NCBI GenBank assembly: GCA_001828855.1 | Contig: MHZT01000035.1 | Coordinates: 124,001-188,000 of the forward strand | Length of the DNA: 64,000 bases | From: Rhodobacterales bacterium RIFCSPHIGHO2_02_FULL_62_130 | Lineage (GTDB): Bacteria; Pseudomonadota; Alphaproteobacteria; Rhodobacterales; Rhodobacteraceae | Reading direction: 5' to 3' | Shown: piece by piece, positions 26,978-35,063 of the stretch | Position numbering within the stretch: position 1 is the stretch's first letter | Layout of the letters: each line of letters starts with the position of its first letter | Notes under the pieces: model-generated | What the model saw: only the letters and a program-made list of their open reading frames with translations | Database searches by the model: none | What the model was told of the DNA's origin: nothing | Translations under genes and position numbers: made by a program

Positions 26978-27466
26978 ATGCACAGCCCCGTTCCCTTCTT
27001 CACCCACTCGCTGACTGCGCTTTCTTCCGTTCTGGACAAGGCCGAGGCCCATGCGACGGCCAAGAACATCAAGCCCGATGTCTTCCCGCAACTGCGCCTG
27101 ATCGCTGACATGTTTCCGCTGTGGCGGCAGATCACCATCGCGACCGATCACGCCAAAGGTGCCTCGGCGCGGCTTGCGGGGCGTGAGGTGCCCAGCTTTG
27201 CCGATACCGAATCCACCATCCCCGAGTTGCAAGAGCGGATCACCAAGACGCTGGCCTTCATCGCCACCATCCCGCCCGAGGCCTATGCCGATGCCGAGGC
27301 GCGCATCATCACCGTCAAGGCCGGCCCACGCGAGCTGACCTTTCCGGCGATGCAATACTACCACAGCTTTGCGCTGCCGAATTTCTACTTCCACGCCACA
27401 ACCGCCTATAACATCCTGCGCAGCAACGGGGTTTCGGTCGGCAAGGTCGATTTCCTTGGCGGCTAA
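26978..27466 (+). CDS. DUF1993 domain protein
   Basis: The 162-aa protein matches the DUF1993 pattern: helical, starting near SLTALSSVLDKAEAHA, with the conserved LIADMFPLWRQITIATDHAKG (about 49-69) and ending FALPNFYFHATTAYNILRSNGV (about 132-153). Members are related in fold to DinB-like four-helix bundles, and the His pair in FYFHATTAYNIL is conserved. No function is established. GCAGGA lies before the start. The cysteine hydrolase gene follows after 9 bases, so the two are probably co-transcribed. Confidence 0.85.
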   Translation: MHSPVPFFTHSLTALSSVLDKAEAHATAKNIKPDVFPQLRLIADMFPLWRQITIATDHAKGASARLAGREVPSFADTESTIPELQERITKTLAFIATIPPEAYADAEARIITVKAGPRELTFPAMQYYHSFALPNFYFHATTAYNILRSNGVSVGKVDFLGG

Positions 27467-27475
27467 GGGGCAGCT

Positions 27476-28027
27476 ATGGCAACCGCACTTCTGGTGATCG
27501 ACATGCAGATGGGGATGGCGCATCGGACGGCGCAGGGCCGCCCGCGCGCCAATCCGCAGGCGGAAAGCCATGTGGCAAACCTGTTGGCGCTGTTCCGTGC
27601 CAAGGGCCCGCCGGTGGTGCATGTGCTGCATGACGATCCCGATCCCGCCTCGCCCTTCCGGCGCGGGGCGGAAGGGGCCGAACCGATGCCCTGTGCGCAG
27701 CCGCAAGAGGGCGAGGCTGTGGTGTGGAAATCCACCTCGTCCGCCTTTGCGGGCACGGGGCTGGACGCGCTGCTGCGCCGCCGCGGCATTGACCGCCTTG
27801 TGCTGGTGGGGGCGGTTGCCGCCTTCTGCGTGACGTCGACCACGCGGGCGGGGTCTGATCTGGGGTTCCAGATCATCCTGCCCGGTGATGCGCTGATCGG
27901 CTTTGACATTCCCGCCCATGACGGCGGGCGGATTGATGCGGATACGGTGTTGCGCGTGACCCTATCCCTGCTGGGGGCAGATTTCGCGCAGCTTGTGAGC
28001 ACCGATCAGGTTGCGGCAATGATCTAG
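27476..28027 (+). CDS. Isochorismatase-family cysteine hydrolase
   Basis: The 183-aa protein shows the Asp-Lys-Cys triad of the family: D9 in LLVIDMQMG, K85 in VVWKSTSSAF and C118 in AAFCVTSTTR. Members cleave amides or related bonds (nicotinamide, biuret, N-carbamoyl compounds, isochorismate), so the substrate is open. The gene is 9 bases from the DUF1993 gene and probably in the same transcript. Its stop overlaps that of the convergent MFS gene in the palindrome CTAG. Confidence 0.9.
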   Translation: MATALLVIDMQMGMAHRTAQGRPRANPQAESHVANLLALFRAKGPPVVHVLHDDPDPASPFRRGAEGAEPMPCAQPQEGEAVVWKSTSSAFAGTGLDALLRRRGIDRLVLVGAVAAFCVTSTTRAGSDLGFQIILPGDALIGFDIPAHDGGRIDADTVLRVTLSLLGADFAQLVSTDQVAAMI

Positions 28028-29211
28028 GGCTGTGCTTTTCGCACCCCGTCAGCCGCCGCGACCCGCCCGGCCAATGCCGCAACCAGCACCAGCACCAGCG
28101 ACAGCGCGGCATAGGTCCAGCGAAAGCCGATATGTTCCGCGACAAAGCCGATGCTGGAAGGGGCGACCAGAATGCCCGCATAGCCTACCATCGTCACAGT
28201 CGAAATTGCCGCCCCTGCCGCAAGCCCCTTATGGTTGCCCGCCGCCGAGAACAGGATCGGCACCATATTCGCCACACCAAGACCTGCCACACCAAAGCTG
28301 GCGATAGCCACAATATCATTCGGCGCAAGTGCGCCCCCCATCAGCCCCGCAGCCCCCACCAGCCCAGAAATCCGCAAGGTCCGCACCGCGCCAAACCGGT
28401 TTCGCACCCGATCTCCGGCAAAACGGACAATCGCCATCGCGCCTGCAAAGAAGGCAAAGGCCAGACCCGAGCGGAACAGATCCGAGCCAAGCTCCTGGCC
28501 AAGGTAGATCGCGGCCCAGTCCAGAACTGCCCCCTCCGGCACCATGGAAAACAAGGCCATAAAGCCCAGAATCCACAACGCGGCATCGCGGGGCAGGATA
28601 TGCCCTTTCGGGGCAGGGGCCTTGTTTTCATTGGCGGCGTGGGCGGCATCCCTGATCAGGAACGGGATCGCCCCCAGCACAAGCGCCAAGGCGACCGCCG
28701 CCGCCAGCAAGGCTTGGGTGCCTGCACCGGAATGCGCGATGACATAGCTGCCCGCCGAGCCGCCGACAAAGCCGCCAAGGCTCCAGAACCCGTGGCTGGA
28801 GGACATGATCGCGCGGCCCAGACGGCGCTCTACCTCGACCGCATTGGCGTTCATCGCCACATCCATACAGCCGATCAGCGCGCCCATCAGCGCCATCGCA
28901 GGTGTCAGCAGCCACAGATTCGGCGCGAAAACCACCAGTGGCAGGGTCGGAATGGTGGCCAGAGCGAACAAGGACGCCACCTTGCGCGAACCGAAAGCCG
29001 CGATCAGCCGTCCGGCGAACAGCATCGCCCCCACCGCCCCCAGTCCCAGCGCAAGGATCAGCAAACCGAGTGCAGATTCGGTGATCTGATGGCGCGGCAG
29101 CAGCAGCGGGATCTGTGGCGCCCAAGCCCCCATCACAAAGCCGTTGGCCGTGAACATCGACGCAACCGCCCACCGCCCCCTCAGGGCCTCCCGTTCCCGT
29201 CCCGCCGTCAT
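28024..29211 (-). CDS. MFS transporter
   Basis: The 395-aa protein has about twelve membrane helices with a central loop near residues 190-205 and the family pattern GRLIAAFGSRKV between helices 2 and 3. It resembles the YbjJ-like group of major facilitators, for which substrates are mostly unknown. I chose the ATG at 29211, preceded by AAGGGGGCAAGG. An upstream extension of 41 codons in the same frame has no membrane or signal character. It is convergent with the cysteine hydrolase gene, with the stop codons sharing CTAG. Confidence 0.88.
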   Translation of the reverse strand: MTAGREREALRGRWAVASMFTANGFVMGAWAPQIPLLLPRHQITESALGLLILALGLGAVGAMLFAGRLIAAFGSRKVASLFALATIPTLPLVVFAPNLWLLTPAMALMGALIGCMDVAMNANAVEVERRLGRAIMSSSHGFWSLGGFVGGSAGSYVIAHSGAGTQALLAAAVALALVLGAIPFLIRDAAHAANENKAPAPKGHILPRDAALWILGFMALFSMVPEGAVLDWAAIYLGQELGSDLFRSGLAFAFFAGAMAIVRFAGDRVRNRFGAVRTLRISGLVGAAGLMGGALAPNDIVAIASFGVAGLGVANMVPILFSAAGNHKGLAAGAAISTVTMVGYAGILVAPSSIGFVAEHIGFRWTYAALSLVLVLVAALAGRVAAADGVRKAQP

Positions 29212-29490
29212 CCTTGCCCCCTTTGTTTGCGGTAACAGCTTTAGGCAGCCCGTCACCAAAGCGAAACCCCCAAGGCCCGCCCGCCGATGCACCTTTTGTT
29301 GCAACTGTTTCAAACCGCCGCCGGTCGCCCGCATCCGTCTGCCTTGATCGGGCCTTCAAATCATGGGTCTTGCGCTGCGAGGGCGGCAAGACGTCTCCAA
29401 AATGTCATCTTTCGCCGCAATGCGACCCAAAGATCGCCCGAAGCCTCCCTGACATTGTTTCCAAGGCGGAACCGAAAAGGGTCTTGGGCG

Positions 29491-30756
29491 ATGGCAACGA
29501 TCTATTCCGGCTTGGGCGGGCCGATGGGTTATGGAGAGGGCAGCTTTCGCGGCTCGCCCCTGACATCGGGCAATTACGATGACGGCTCGATCCGGGTGAA
29601 TATCGGATCGGTGTTCGATGAGGGCGGCATCGATTTCTTCGGTGCGAAATACGAGTCGATCTATATCAACACCAACGGGCTGATCACCTTTGCCTCTGCC
29701 CAGACTTCTTACACACCCACCAGCCTTGCCGCGCTGAACTTTCCGGCGATTGCTGCCTTCTGGTCCGATGTGAACATCAGCTCTGGCTCTGCGACGGGGA
29801 ACAATAATATCTACTGGGATCTTGATCCGGCCAATGACACGGTCACGATCACATGGCTGGCTGTAAGGCCCTACAGCGGGACGGGCAGCAATACGTTTCA
29901 GGTGCAACTGACCCATACCGGCGACGGCAATTTCGAGATCGAGTTTCTCTATCAGCAAATCCAGTGGACCAACGGCTTTAGCGGTGTGGCCCAGACCGGT
30001 TTTACCGATGGCGGCACGATCGATTATGTGCTGCCCGGCTCTGGCAACACGGCGGCGCTGCAGCAATACCCGACCACACCCCTTAGCCCCGGTGATCCGA
30101 ATGGCATCTGGACGCAGCATTTCTGGAATGGCACTCCGGTTTGCTTTACCGAAGGCACTCTGATTTCGACACCCTCCGGCCCCTGTGCTGTTGAAAACCT
30201 GCGCGTCGGCGATCTGGTTGATACGCTGGACGACGGCCCGCAACCGCTGCGCTGGGTGGGCGGATGGCGGATGCTGGCGGCGGGGGACAGGCTGCCGATT
30301 TGTATCGACGTCGGTGCCTTGGGCAATCACCATGCGCTAAGGGTCTCGGGCCAGCATTTGCTGCTGGTCAGCGGTGCCGATTGCGAACTGCTGTTCGGAG
30401 AGCCAGAGGTGCTGGTTGCCGCCAAGGATTTGGTCGGGTTGTCGGGGATTACCGCCGATACAAAGCCCTGCTCCGTGGTGTATCACCATCTTTTGCTGGA
30501 CCGGCATCAGGTGCTTTTGGCCAATGGCGCGGCTGCCGAAAGCCTGCACCCGGGGCCGATGGCTTTTGACAATCTGCCCGCGCCACTTTTGGCGCAGATG
30601 CAATCCAGCTTTCAGCCGGCAGAGTTGCAGCGCCTTGCGGCCCAACCTGCCGCCCGCCGTATCCTGCGCGGCAGCGAAGCCAAGGTCCTGCGCCATGCAC
30701 GGCTTCGCAGGGCGGCGCGTCTGCGCGGGCCTGTCCTGCTCAACCTTGCGGCCTGA
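29491..30756 (+). CDS. NIDO-like and Hint domain protein
   Basis: The 421-aa protein has an N-terminal nidogen-like region (about residues 30-190; YINTNGLITF and AFWSDVNISSG are typical) and a C-terminal Hint domain of the Hint_2 type (about 218-365). The Hint part begins at C218 in CFTEGTLISTPSG, has VENLRVGDLV, and a VSGQHLLLV segment in the place of the usual T-x-x-H block. VYHHLLLDRHQVLLANG is the common closing motif in Rhodobacteraceae. Hint domains perform autocleavage at the N-terminal Cys. No signal peptide is visible, so export may be type I. Earlier in-frame codons were rejected because they lack similarity. The stop abuts that of the convergent epimerase gene. Confidence 0.82.
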   Translation: MATIYSGLGGPMGYGEGSFRGSPLTSGNYDDGSIRVNIGSVFDEGGIDFFGAKYESIYINTNGLITFASAQTSYTPTSLAALNFPAIAAFWSDVNISSGSATGNNNIYWDLDPANDTVTITWLAVRPYSGTGSNTFQVQLTHTGDGNFEIEFLYQQIQWTNGFSGVAQTGFTDGGTIDYVLPGSGNTAALQQYPTTPLSPGDPNGIWTQHFWNGTPVCFTEGTLISTPSGPCAVENLRVGDLVDTLDDGPQPLRWVGGWRMLAAGDRLPICIDVGALGNHHALRVSGQHLLLVSGADCELLFGEPEVLVAAKDLVGLSGITADTKPCSVVYHHLLLDRHQVLLANGAAAESLHPGPMAFDNLPAPLLAQMQSSFQPAELQRLAAQPAARRILRGSEAKVLRHARLRRAARLRGPVLLNLAA

Positions 30757-31731
30757 TCAGGCACCAAACCGCCATTCGGTGATCTGCACCCGCGTTTCGC
30801 CTGCGGTCAGATCGATCGAGGGAAAGCCCGCTTGGTTCGGAGCATCCGGCCAGCCTTGGGTTTCGATGGCCACGCCCTCGAAGGCGCTGTGGCCGGGGCG
30901 CACAGCGTGGCGGCCATCGTAAACCTGCACGCCCGCTTCGGTGGTGGCGACTGTCATTTTAACGCCTGACGCACCCGTCAGCCATAAGACCTCCCGCAGC
31001 GGTTCGGGCGTGGTGCCAAGGCAATAGCAGTTGTCAAGATCGGGCTGGTGCGGAGCGATCACCTTGCCAGCACGGAAATCATGGTCACCCGCCGCCACCG
31101 GCAGGATCTGCCCCGTCGGGATGAAATCACTGTCGGTTGGCAGGTAGTGCGCTGCCGCGATCCGCAGGCGATGCCCCGCCCATCCTTCGGTGCCATCCAG
31201 ATTCCAATAGCTGTGGTTGGCCGCGTTCCAGATCGTCGGCTTGTCACTGGTCACTGCCACTTCCATCCGCAGGGTCGCAGGGGCATGCAGGCTGAACCGC
31301 ACCTCAACGCGGCGGTTGCCGGGAAACCCGCCCTCGCCATCGGCCAGATCAAGCGCCAGCACCGCCTGTGTCTCTGTCGCACTGACCAGATCCCAGACTT
31401 TCAGATGCGTGCCAGCCGCCCCCGAATGAAGGCAGTGTTGCCCGTTGAAGTTGGCCTCGAATCCGTGGATCACCCCCGCGACCGGTGCCTTCGCATCCGT
31501 CAGGCGGTTCACCACGGGCGCAATCAGCGATCCGTGATAGCGCATGTCGCCTTCGTAATCGGCCAACCGGTCCGAGCCTTGGGTCAGATCATACCCCACC
31601 CCCGCCAGCCGCACCGATTGCAGCACCGCGCCCCATGTCAGCACCGAAGCCGTCAGATCCCCCGCCCGCAATGTGATTTTCTGCACATCGCGCCCTGCAG
31701 CAGTTGTCCCGAAGGTCTCGATACCGGCCAT
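30757..31731 (-). CDS. Aldose 1-epimerase family protein
   Basis: The 324-aa protein has the GalM-type beta-sandwich features: HGFEANFNGQHCLHSGAAG (about 88-106), the catalytic His in NAANHSYWNLDG (near 180) and the conserved acidic residue late in the protein (GVAIETQGWPDAPNQ). The family interconverts alpha and beta anomers of hexoses; the exact sugar is unknown. GGGAGAG lies 4 bases upstream of the start at 31731. It ends one base from the stop of the NIDO-Hint gene on the other strand (TGA next to TCA). Confidence 0.88.
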   Translation of the reverse strand: MAGIETFGTTAAGRDVQKITLRAGDLTASVLTWGAVLQSVRLAGVGYDLTQGSDRLADYEGDMRYHGSLIAPVVNRLTDAKAPVAGVIHGFEANFNGQHCLHSGAAGTHLKVWDLVSATETQAVLALDLADGEGGFPGNRRVEVRFSLHAPATLRMEVAVTSDKPTIWNAANHSYWNLDGTEGWAGHRLRIAAAHYLPTDSDFIPTGQILPVAAGDHDFRAGKVIAPHQPDLDNCYCLGTTPEPLREVLWLTGASGVKMTVATTEAGVQVYDGRHAVRPGHSAFEGVAIETQGWPDAPNQAGFPSIDLTAGETRVQITEWRFGA

Positions 31732-31780
31732 GTCACTCTCCCTGTTCCACCGGGCAGAGTGACCATCCCCGCCCACAGGG

Positions 31781-32683
31781 TCAAGCGCTGTTCAGGCAGT
31801 CTGCAAGCGTTTGGGCCAACCCCCGCAGCAGCGTGGCATAGGCCGCCGGTCCGGCCTCGATGGTCGAGCCGACAGGATCAAGTGCGCCGCCCATCCGCGC
31901 CGTGCTGCCGCCCTGAACCTGTGTCAGCAGGGCCGGATCGTGCTGAGCCTCGGGGAACAGGCACACCACGCGCCCCCCTGCCACCTGCGCCTGCAATTCC
32001 TGCACATGCGCGGCGCCGGGGGCCGCTGCATCGCCTGCGGATAAAGCGCCCGCATAAGCCAGCCCGAAATGTGCGGTGAAATAGCCATAGGCATCATGTT
32101 GCGTGATGAAAGGGCGCGGCTTTGCACGGGCCAGACTGGCCGAGATTTCCCCATCCAGTGCCATGACCTGCGCCGCCGCCCGTGCCGCATTGCCCGCATA
32201 AACCGCCGCATGTTCAGGATCGCGCTGCGCCAGATCGGCGGCAATCACCTCCAACCAAGCAGCAGCGTTTTTCGGATCAAGCCAGGCATGCGGGTCCAGC
32301 CCGTCATGCACATGGGCGTCGTGATCGGCGTCGGATTCATTGGCATGGTCTGCCTCGTCATAGGACCGCAGCACCGGCGAGGCATCCAGCAGCGGCAGCG
32401 AGGCCGCCGCGCTGCCCTCAAGTGCGCGGTCCAGCCACGGCGTCAATTCACGCCCGACCCAGATCACCACATCGGCATAGGCGATGGATTGCATCTGGCT
32501 GGGACGCAGTTGGAAATCATGCTCGTCCGCGCCCTTTTCCAACAGCAGAACCGGCGCGCCCAGATCGCCCATCACATGCGACACCAGCGCATGCACCGGC
32601 GGAATATCCGTGACCACCGCAGGCACTTCGGCCATCAGGGGCAGGGGAAGTATCGCCAAGGGAAGGGATATGATATAACGCAT
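31781..32683 (-). CDS. znuA: Zinc ABC transporter substrate-binding protein ZnuA
   Basis: ZnuA captures zinc in the periplasm for ZnuBC. The 300-aa precursor has a signal peptide (about 1-18) and conserved metal-ligand segments: the His in PPVHALVSHVMGD (near 30), the His-rich loop DHANESDADHDAHVHDGLDPHAW (about 110-132) and the His in ITQHDAYGYF. The His-rich loop is typical of zinc-specific cluster A-I proteins. The gene is divergent from zur-znuCB across a 69-base region with a Zur-box-like palindrome. Confidence 0.94.
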   Translation of the reverse strand: MRYIISLPLAILPLPLMAEVPAVVTDIPPVHALVSHVMGDLGAPVLLLEKGADEHDFQLRPSQMQSIAYADVVIWVGRELTPWLDRALEGSAAASLPLLDASPVLRSYDEADHANESDADHDAHVHDGLDPHAWLDPKNAAAWLEVIAADLAQRDPEHAAVYAGNAARAAAQVMALDGEISASLARAKPRPFITQHDAYGYFTAHFGLAYAGALSAGDAAAPGAAHVQELQAQVAGGRVVCLFPEAQHDPALLTQVQGGSTARMGGALDPVGSTIEAGPAAYATLLRGLAQTLADCLNSA

Positions 32684-32722
32684 CGGATGCCTCTTTCGCT
32701 GCGGGTCTGGATGGCATATGTA

Positions 32723-32737
32723 TGTAATACTATAACA
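32723..32737. promoter_or_regulatory. Zur operator
   Basis: TGTAATA-C-TATAACA is a near-perfect palindrome (one mismatched pair) of the Zur/Fur-like type. It lies between the divergent znuA (ends 32683) and zur (begins 32753), so one site could repress both. Confidence 0.75.
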
Positions 32738-32752
32738 GGTCAAGAGGCGCCG

Positions 32753-33271
32753 ATGGCCCAGATGCTCCATGATGATTGCCCCGGCTGTGCTGCGCCCGAT
32801 CTGGCCTTTGCCCAGCACGACCACGCACATTGCGCCCATGATGCCCTTGCCCGCGCCGAGGCTTTGATCGCCGCGCGCGGCTTGCGTCTGACCCCCGTGC
32901 GCCGCCGCACGCTTGAGATATTGCTTGAGGCGCATCGGGCGATGGGGGCCTATGACATGCTGACCCGCCTTGCCGCCGAAGGCTTCGGTAATCAACCCCC
33001 CGTCGCCTATCGCGCGCTGGACTTCCTTGAAGAACAAGGGCTTGCCCATCGCATCCGGCGCCTGAACGCCTTCACCGCCTGCATGCACCCGGGCGAGGCC
33101 CATGCCCCCGCTTTTCTGATCTGCCGCGCCTGCGATACGGTGGCCGAAGCCCCTGCAACTCCCGTGCTGGCCGCCCTGACCAAAGCTGCCCGCCACAGCG
33201 GCTTTGTGATCGAACGCAGTAACATCGAGGCCTTGGGCCTCTGCCACACCTGCCAAGAGGCCGCCGCATGA
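32753..33271 (+). CDS. zur: Zinc uptake regulator Zur (Fur family)
   Basis: Zur represses zinc-uptake genes when zinc is plentiful. The 172-aa protein has a winged helix domain (about 40-100: ARGLRLTPVRRRTLEILL, VAYRALDFLEEQGLAHRI) and two CxxC pairs for structural zinc (LICRACDTVAE near 120 and LGLCHTCQE near 165). The N terminus is Cys/His-rich (DDCPGCAAP, QHDHAHCAHD), an uncommon extension that may bind metal. The start at 32753 follows AGAGGCG. It overlaps znuC by ATGA and probably controls its own operon through the operator at 32723. Confidence 0.93.
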   Translation: MAQMLHDDCPGCAAPDLAFAQHDHAHCAHDALARAEALIAARGLRLTPVRRRTLEILLEAHRAMGAYDMLTRLAAEGFGNQPPVAYRALDFLEEQGLAHRIRRLNAFTACMHPGEAHAPAFLICRACDTVAEAPATPVLAALTKAARHSGFVIERSNIEALGLCHTCQEAAA

Positions 33272-34047
33272 CCCTGCTGGCCGCGCAAAACCTGTCGGTC
33301 CGCTTTGGCGGGGCCGAGGTGCTGTCCGATGTATCGCTGACGGTGCATCCGGCTGAAATCGTGACGATTCTGGGTCCGAACGGATCGGGCAAATCTACCC
33401 TTCTGCGCGCGCTGCTGGGCATATTGCCATTGTCATCGGGGCAGGTGACGCGGGCGGCAGGTCTGCGCCTTGGCTATGTGCCGCAGAAACTGGCGATTGA
33501 CCGGTCGATGCCGATGACGGTGCGGCGCTTTCTGTCGCTGCCCACCCGTGTCAGCAATGCCGAGGCGACGGCTGCCCTTGCTCGTGTCGGCCTGCCGGAT
33601 GTCGAGGCGCGGCAGATGGCGGCCCTGTCGGGCGGGCAGTTCCAACGGGTGCTCTTGGCCCGCGCGCTGCTGTCCAAACCGCAACTGCTGATCCTTGACG
33701 AACCCACCCAAGGTCTCGACCAACCCGGAGAAGCCGCGTTTTACCGCCTGATCGAAGAGGTCCGCCGTGAAACCAAAGCAGCGATCCTGATGGTCAGCCA
33801 TGACCTGCATGTCGTCATGGCCGCCAGTGACCGGGTGATCTGCCTGAACGGCCATATCTGCTGCGAAGGCACCCCGCGCGTGGTGTCGAATGCGCCGGAA
33901 TACCGCGCGCTGTTCGGCCTTGGCACCCAAGGCGCGCTGGCACTTTACCAGCACCAGCATGATCATAGCCATGACCACGATCACGGCCACGGGCATGATC
34001 ACGCCCATCCCCACAGCCATGACACAGACAGCCATACCCATGCTTGA
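33268..34047 (+). CDS. znuC: Zinc ABC transporter ATP-binding protein ZnuC
   Basis: ZnuC powers zinc import through ZnuB. The 259-aa protein has Walker A GPNGSGKST (near 37), signature LSGGQFQRVLLARAL (about 119-133) and Walker B LLILDEPTQGLD (about 140-151). Its C terminus is a His/Asp-rich tail of about 30 residues (HQHDHSHDHDHGHGHDH and onward), longer than in most ZnuC and likely a zinc store or sensor. It overlaps zur by four bases and znuB by eight. Confidence 0.94.
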   Translation: MTLLAAQNLSVRFGGAEVLSDVSLTVHPAEIVTILGPNGSGKSTLLRALLGILPLSSGQVTRAAGLRLGYVPQKLAIDRSMPMTVRRFLSLPTRVSNAEATAALARVGLPDVEARQMAALSGGQFQRVLLARALLSKPQLLILDEPTQGLDQPGEAAFYRLIEEVRRETKAAILMVSHDLHVVMAASDRVICLNGHICCEGTPRVVSNAPEYRALFGLGTQGALALYQHQHDHSHDHDHGHGHDHAHPHSHDTDSHTHA

Positions 34048-34831
34048 CGATTTCCTGATCCGCGCAGGCCTTGCAGGGCTTGGCCTTGCACTTGCCACCG
34101 GCCCTTTGGGCAGCTTTGTGATCTGGCGGCGCATGGCCTATTTCGGCGATGCCACCGCGCATGCGGCGATCCTTGGCGTGGCGCTTGCGCTGGCCCTGCA
34201 CCTGCCCATTGCCGCAGGGACGCTGATCGTGGCCCTGACCATGGCGCTGACAGTTTCAACCCTTGCCGCAAAGGGCTGGGCGATGGACACCACGCTGGGC
34301 GTGCTGGCCCATTCGGCGCTGGCCTTCGGCCTTGTCGCCATCTCATACGTACCAAGTGTACGGGCCGATCTGTCCAGCTATCTCTTCGGCGATGTTCTGG
34401 CAGTGACCAAAGCCGACCTCGGGCTGATCTGGGGGGGGGGCGCACTGGTTGTCGCCCTGCTGGCATGGCGCTGGCAGGCGCTGCTGACCGCGACCCTGAA
34501 CGAAGATCTGGCCCATGCCTCTGGCCTGAACCCCGACCGTGAGCGCCTTGCCCTGACACTGGCTCTGGCCGTCGTTGTCGCGGTCGCGCTCAAGGTCGTG
34601 GGGGCCTTGCTGATCGCCGCCATGCTGATCATCCCTGCCGCCGCCGCCCGTGGCATTGCCCGCACCCCTGAATCGATGGCCGCCATCGCCATTGGTATCG
34701 GTGCGGCCGCATCCCTGATCGGCCTGCAACTCTCGCTGTGGCAAGACACGCCGGCAGGCCCTTCCATTGTCTCCGCAGCCGCCATCATCTTTGCCCTCGC
34801 CGCGATCTTTGGCCGGATCAGAAATTCCTGA
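34040..34831 (+). CDS. znuB: Zinc ABC transporter permease ZnuB
   Basis: ZnuB is the membrane channel of the zinc importer. The 263-aa protein has about eight membrane helices and the ABC-3 family motif DATAHAAILGVAL (about 35-47), plus the coupling region LNEDLAHASGLNPDRERL (about 153-170). The start at 34040 lies inside znuC, giving an 8-base overlap and translational coupling. Repeat copy A3 follows directly after the stop and may act as terminator. Confidence 0.94.
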   Translation: MLDDFLIRAGLAGLGLALATGPLGSFVIWRRMAYFGDATAHAAILGVALALALHLPIAAGTLIVALTMALTVSTLAAKGWAMDTTLGVLAHSALAFGLVAISYVPSVRADLSSYLFGDVLAVTKADLGLIWGGGALVVALLAWRWQALLTATLNEDLAHASGLNPDRERLALTLALAVVVAVALKVVGALLIAAMLIIPAAAARGIARTPESMAAIAIGIGAAASLIGLQLSLWQDTPAGPSIVSAAAIIFALAAIFGRIRNS

Positions 34832-34933
34832 AAATCCTCTTTGCAAAAATATCCTCGGGGGGATCACATTCGCTTGTGAATGTGATCGGGGGGCAGACAG
34901 CCCCCCGAAAAATTTTTCGCCGAAAAATTTTGG
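34832..34933 (+). repeat. Repeat family A, copy A3 (complete form)
   Basis: Head AATCCTCTTTGCAAAAATAT, then a G run. Hairpin 1 is GATCACATTC-N6-GAATGTGATC (34862-34887). Hairpin 2 is GGGGGG-CAGACAG-CCCCCC (34888-34906). Hairpin 3 is the AT-rich block with the palindrome CGAAAAATTTTTCG (34906-34919) and its partner. It begins at the znuB stop. Confidence 0.85.
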
Positions 34934-35063
34934 CACCCATCCATCGGAAATGCCGCTTTTCGCACCTCATGTCGTTTTTGTCACTCATGTGTCGGCCCGC
35001 CCTGACCACTCCCCCGCCGTTGCGGCGCATAAGGGTGCAAAATTCCCTGTGGAGTCGCGCCTC

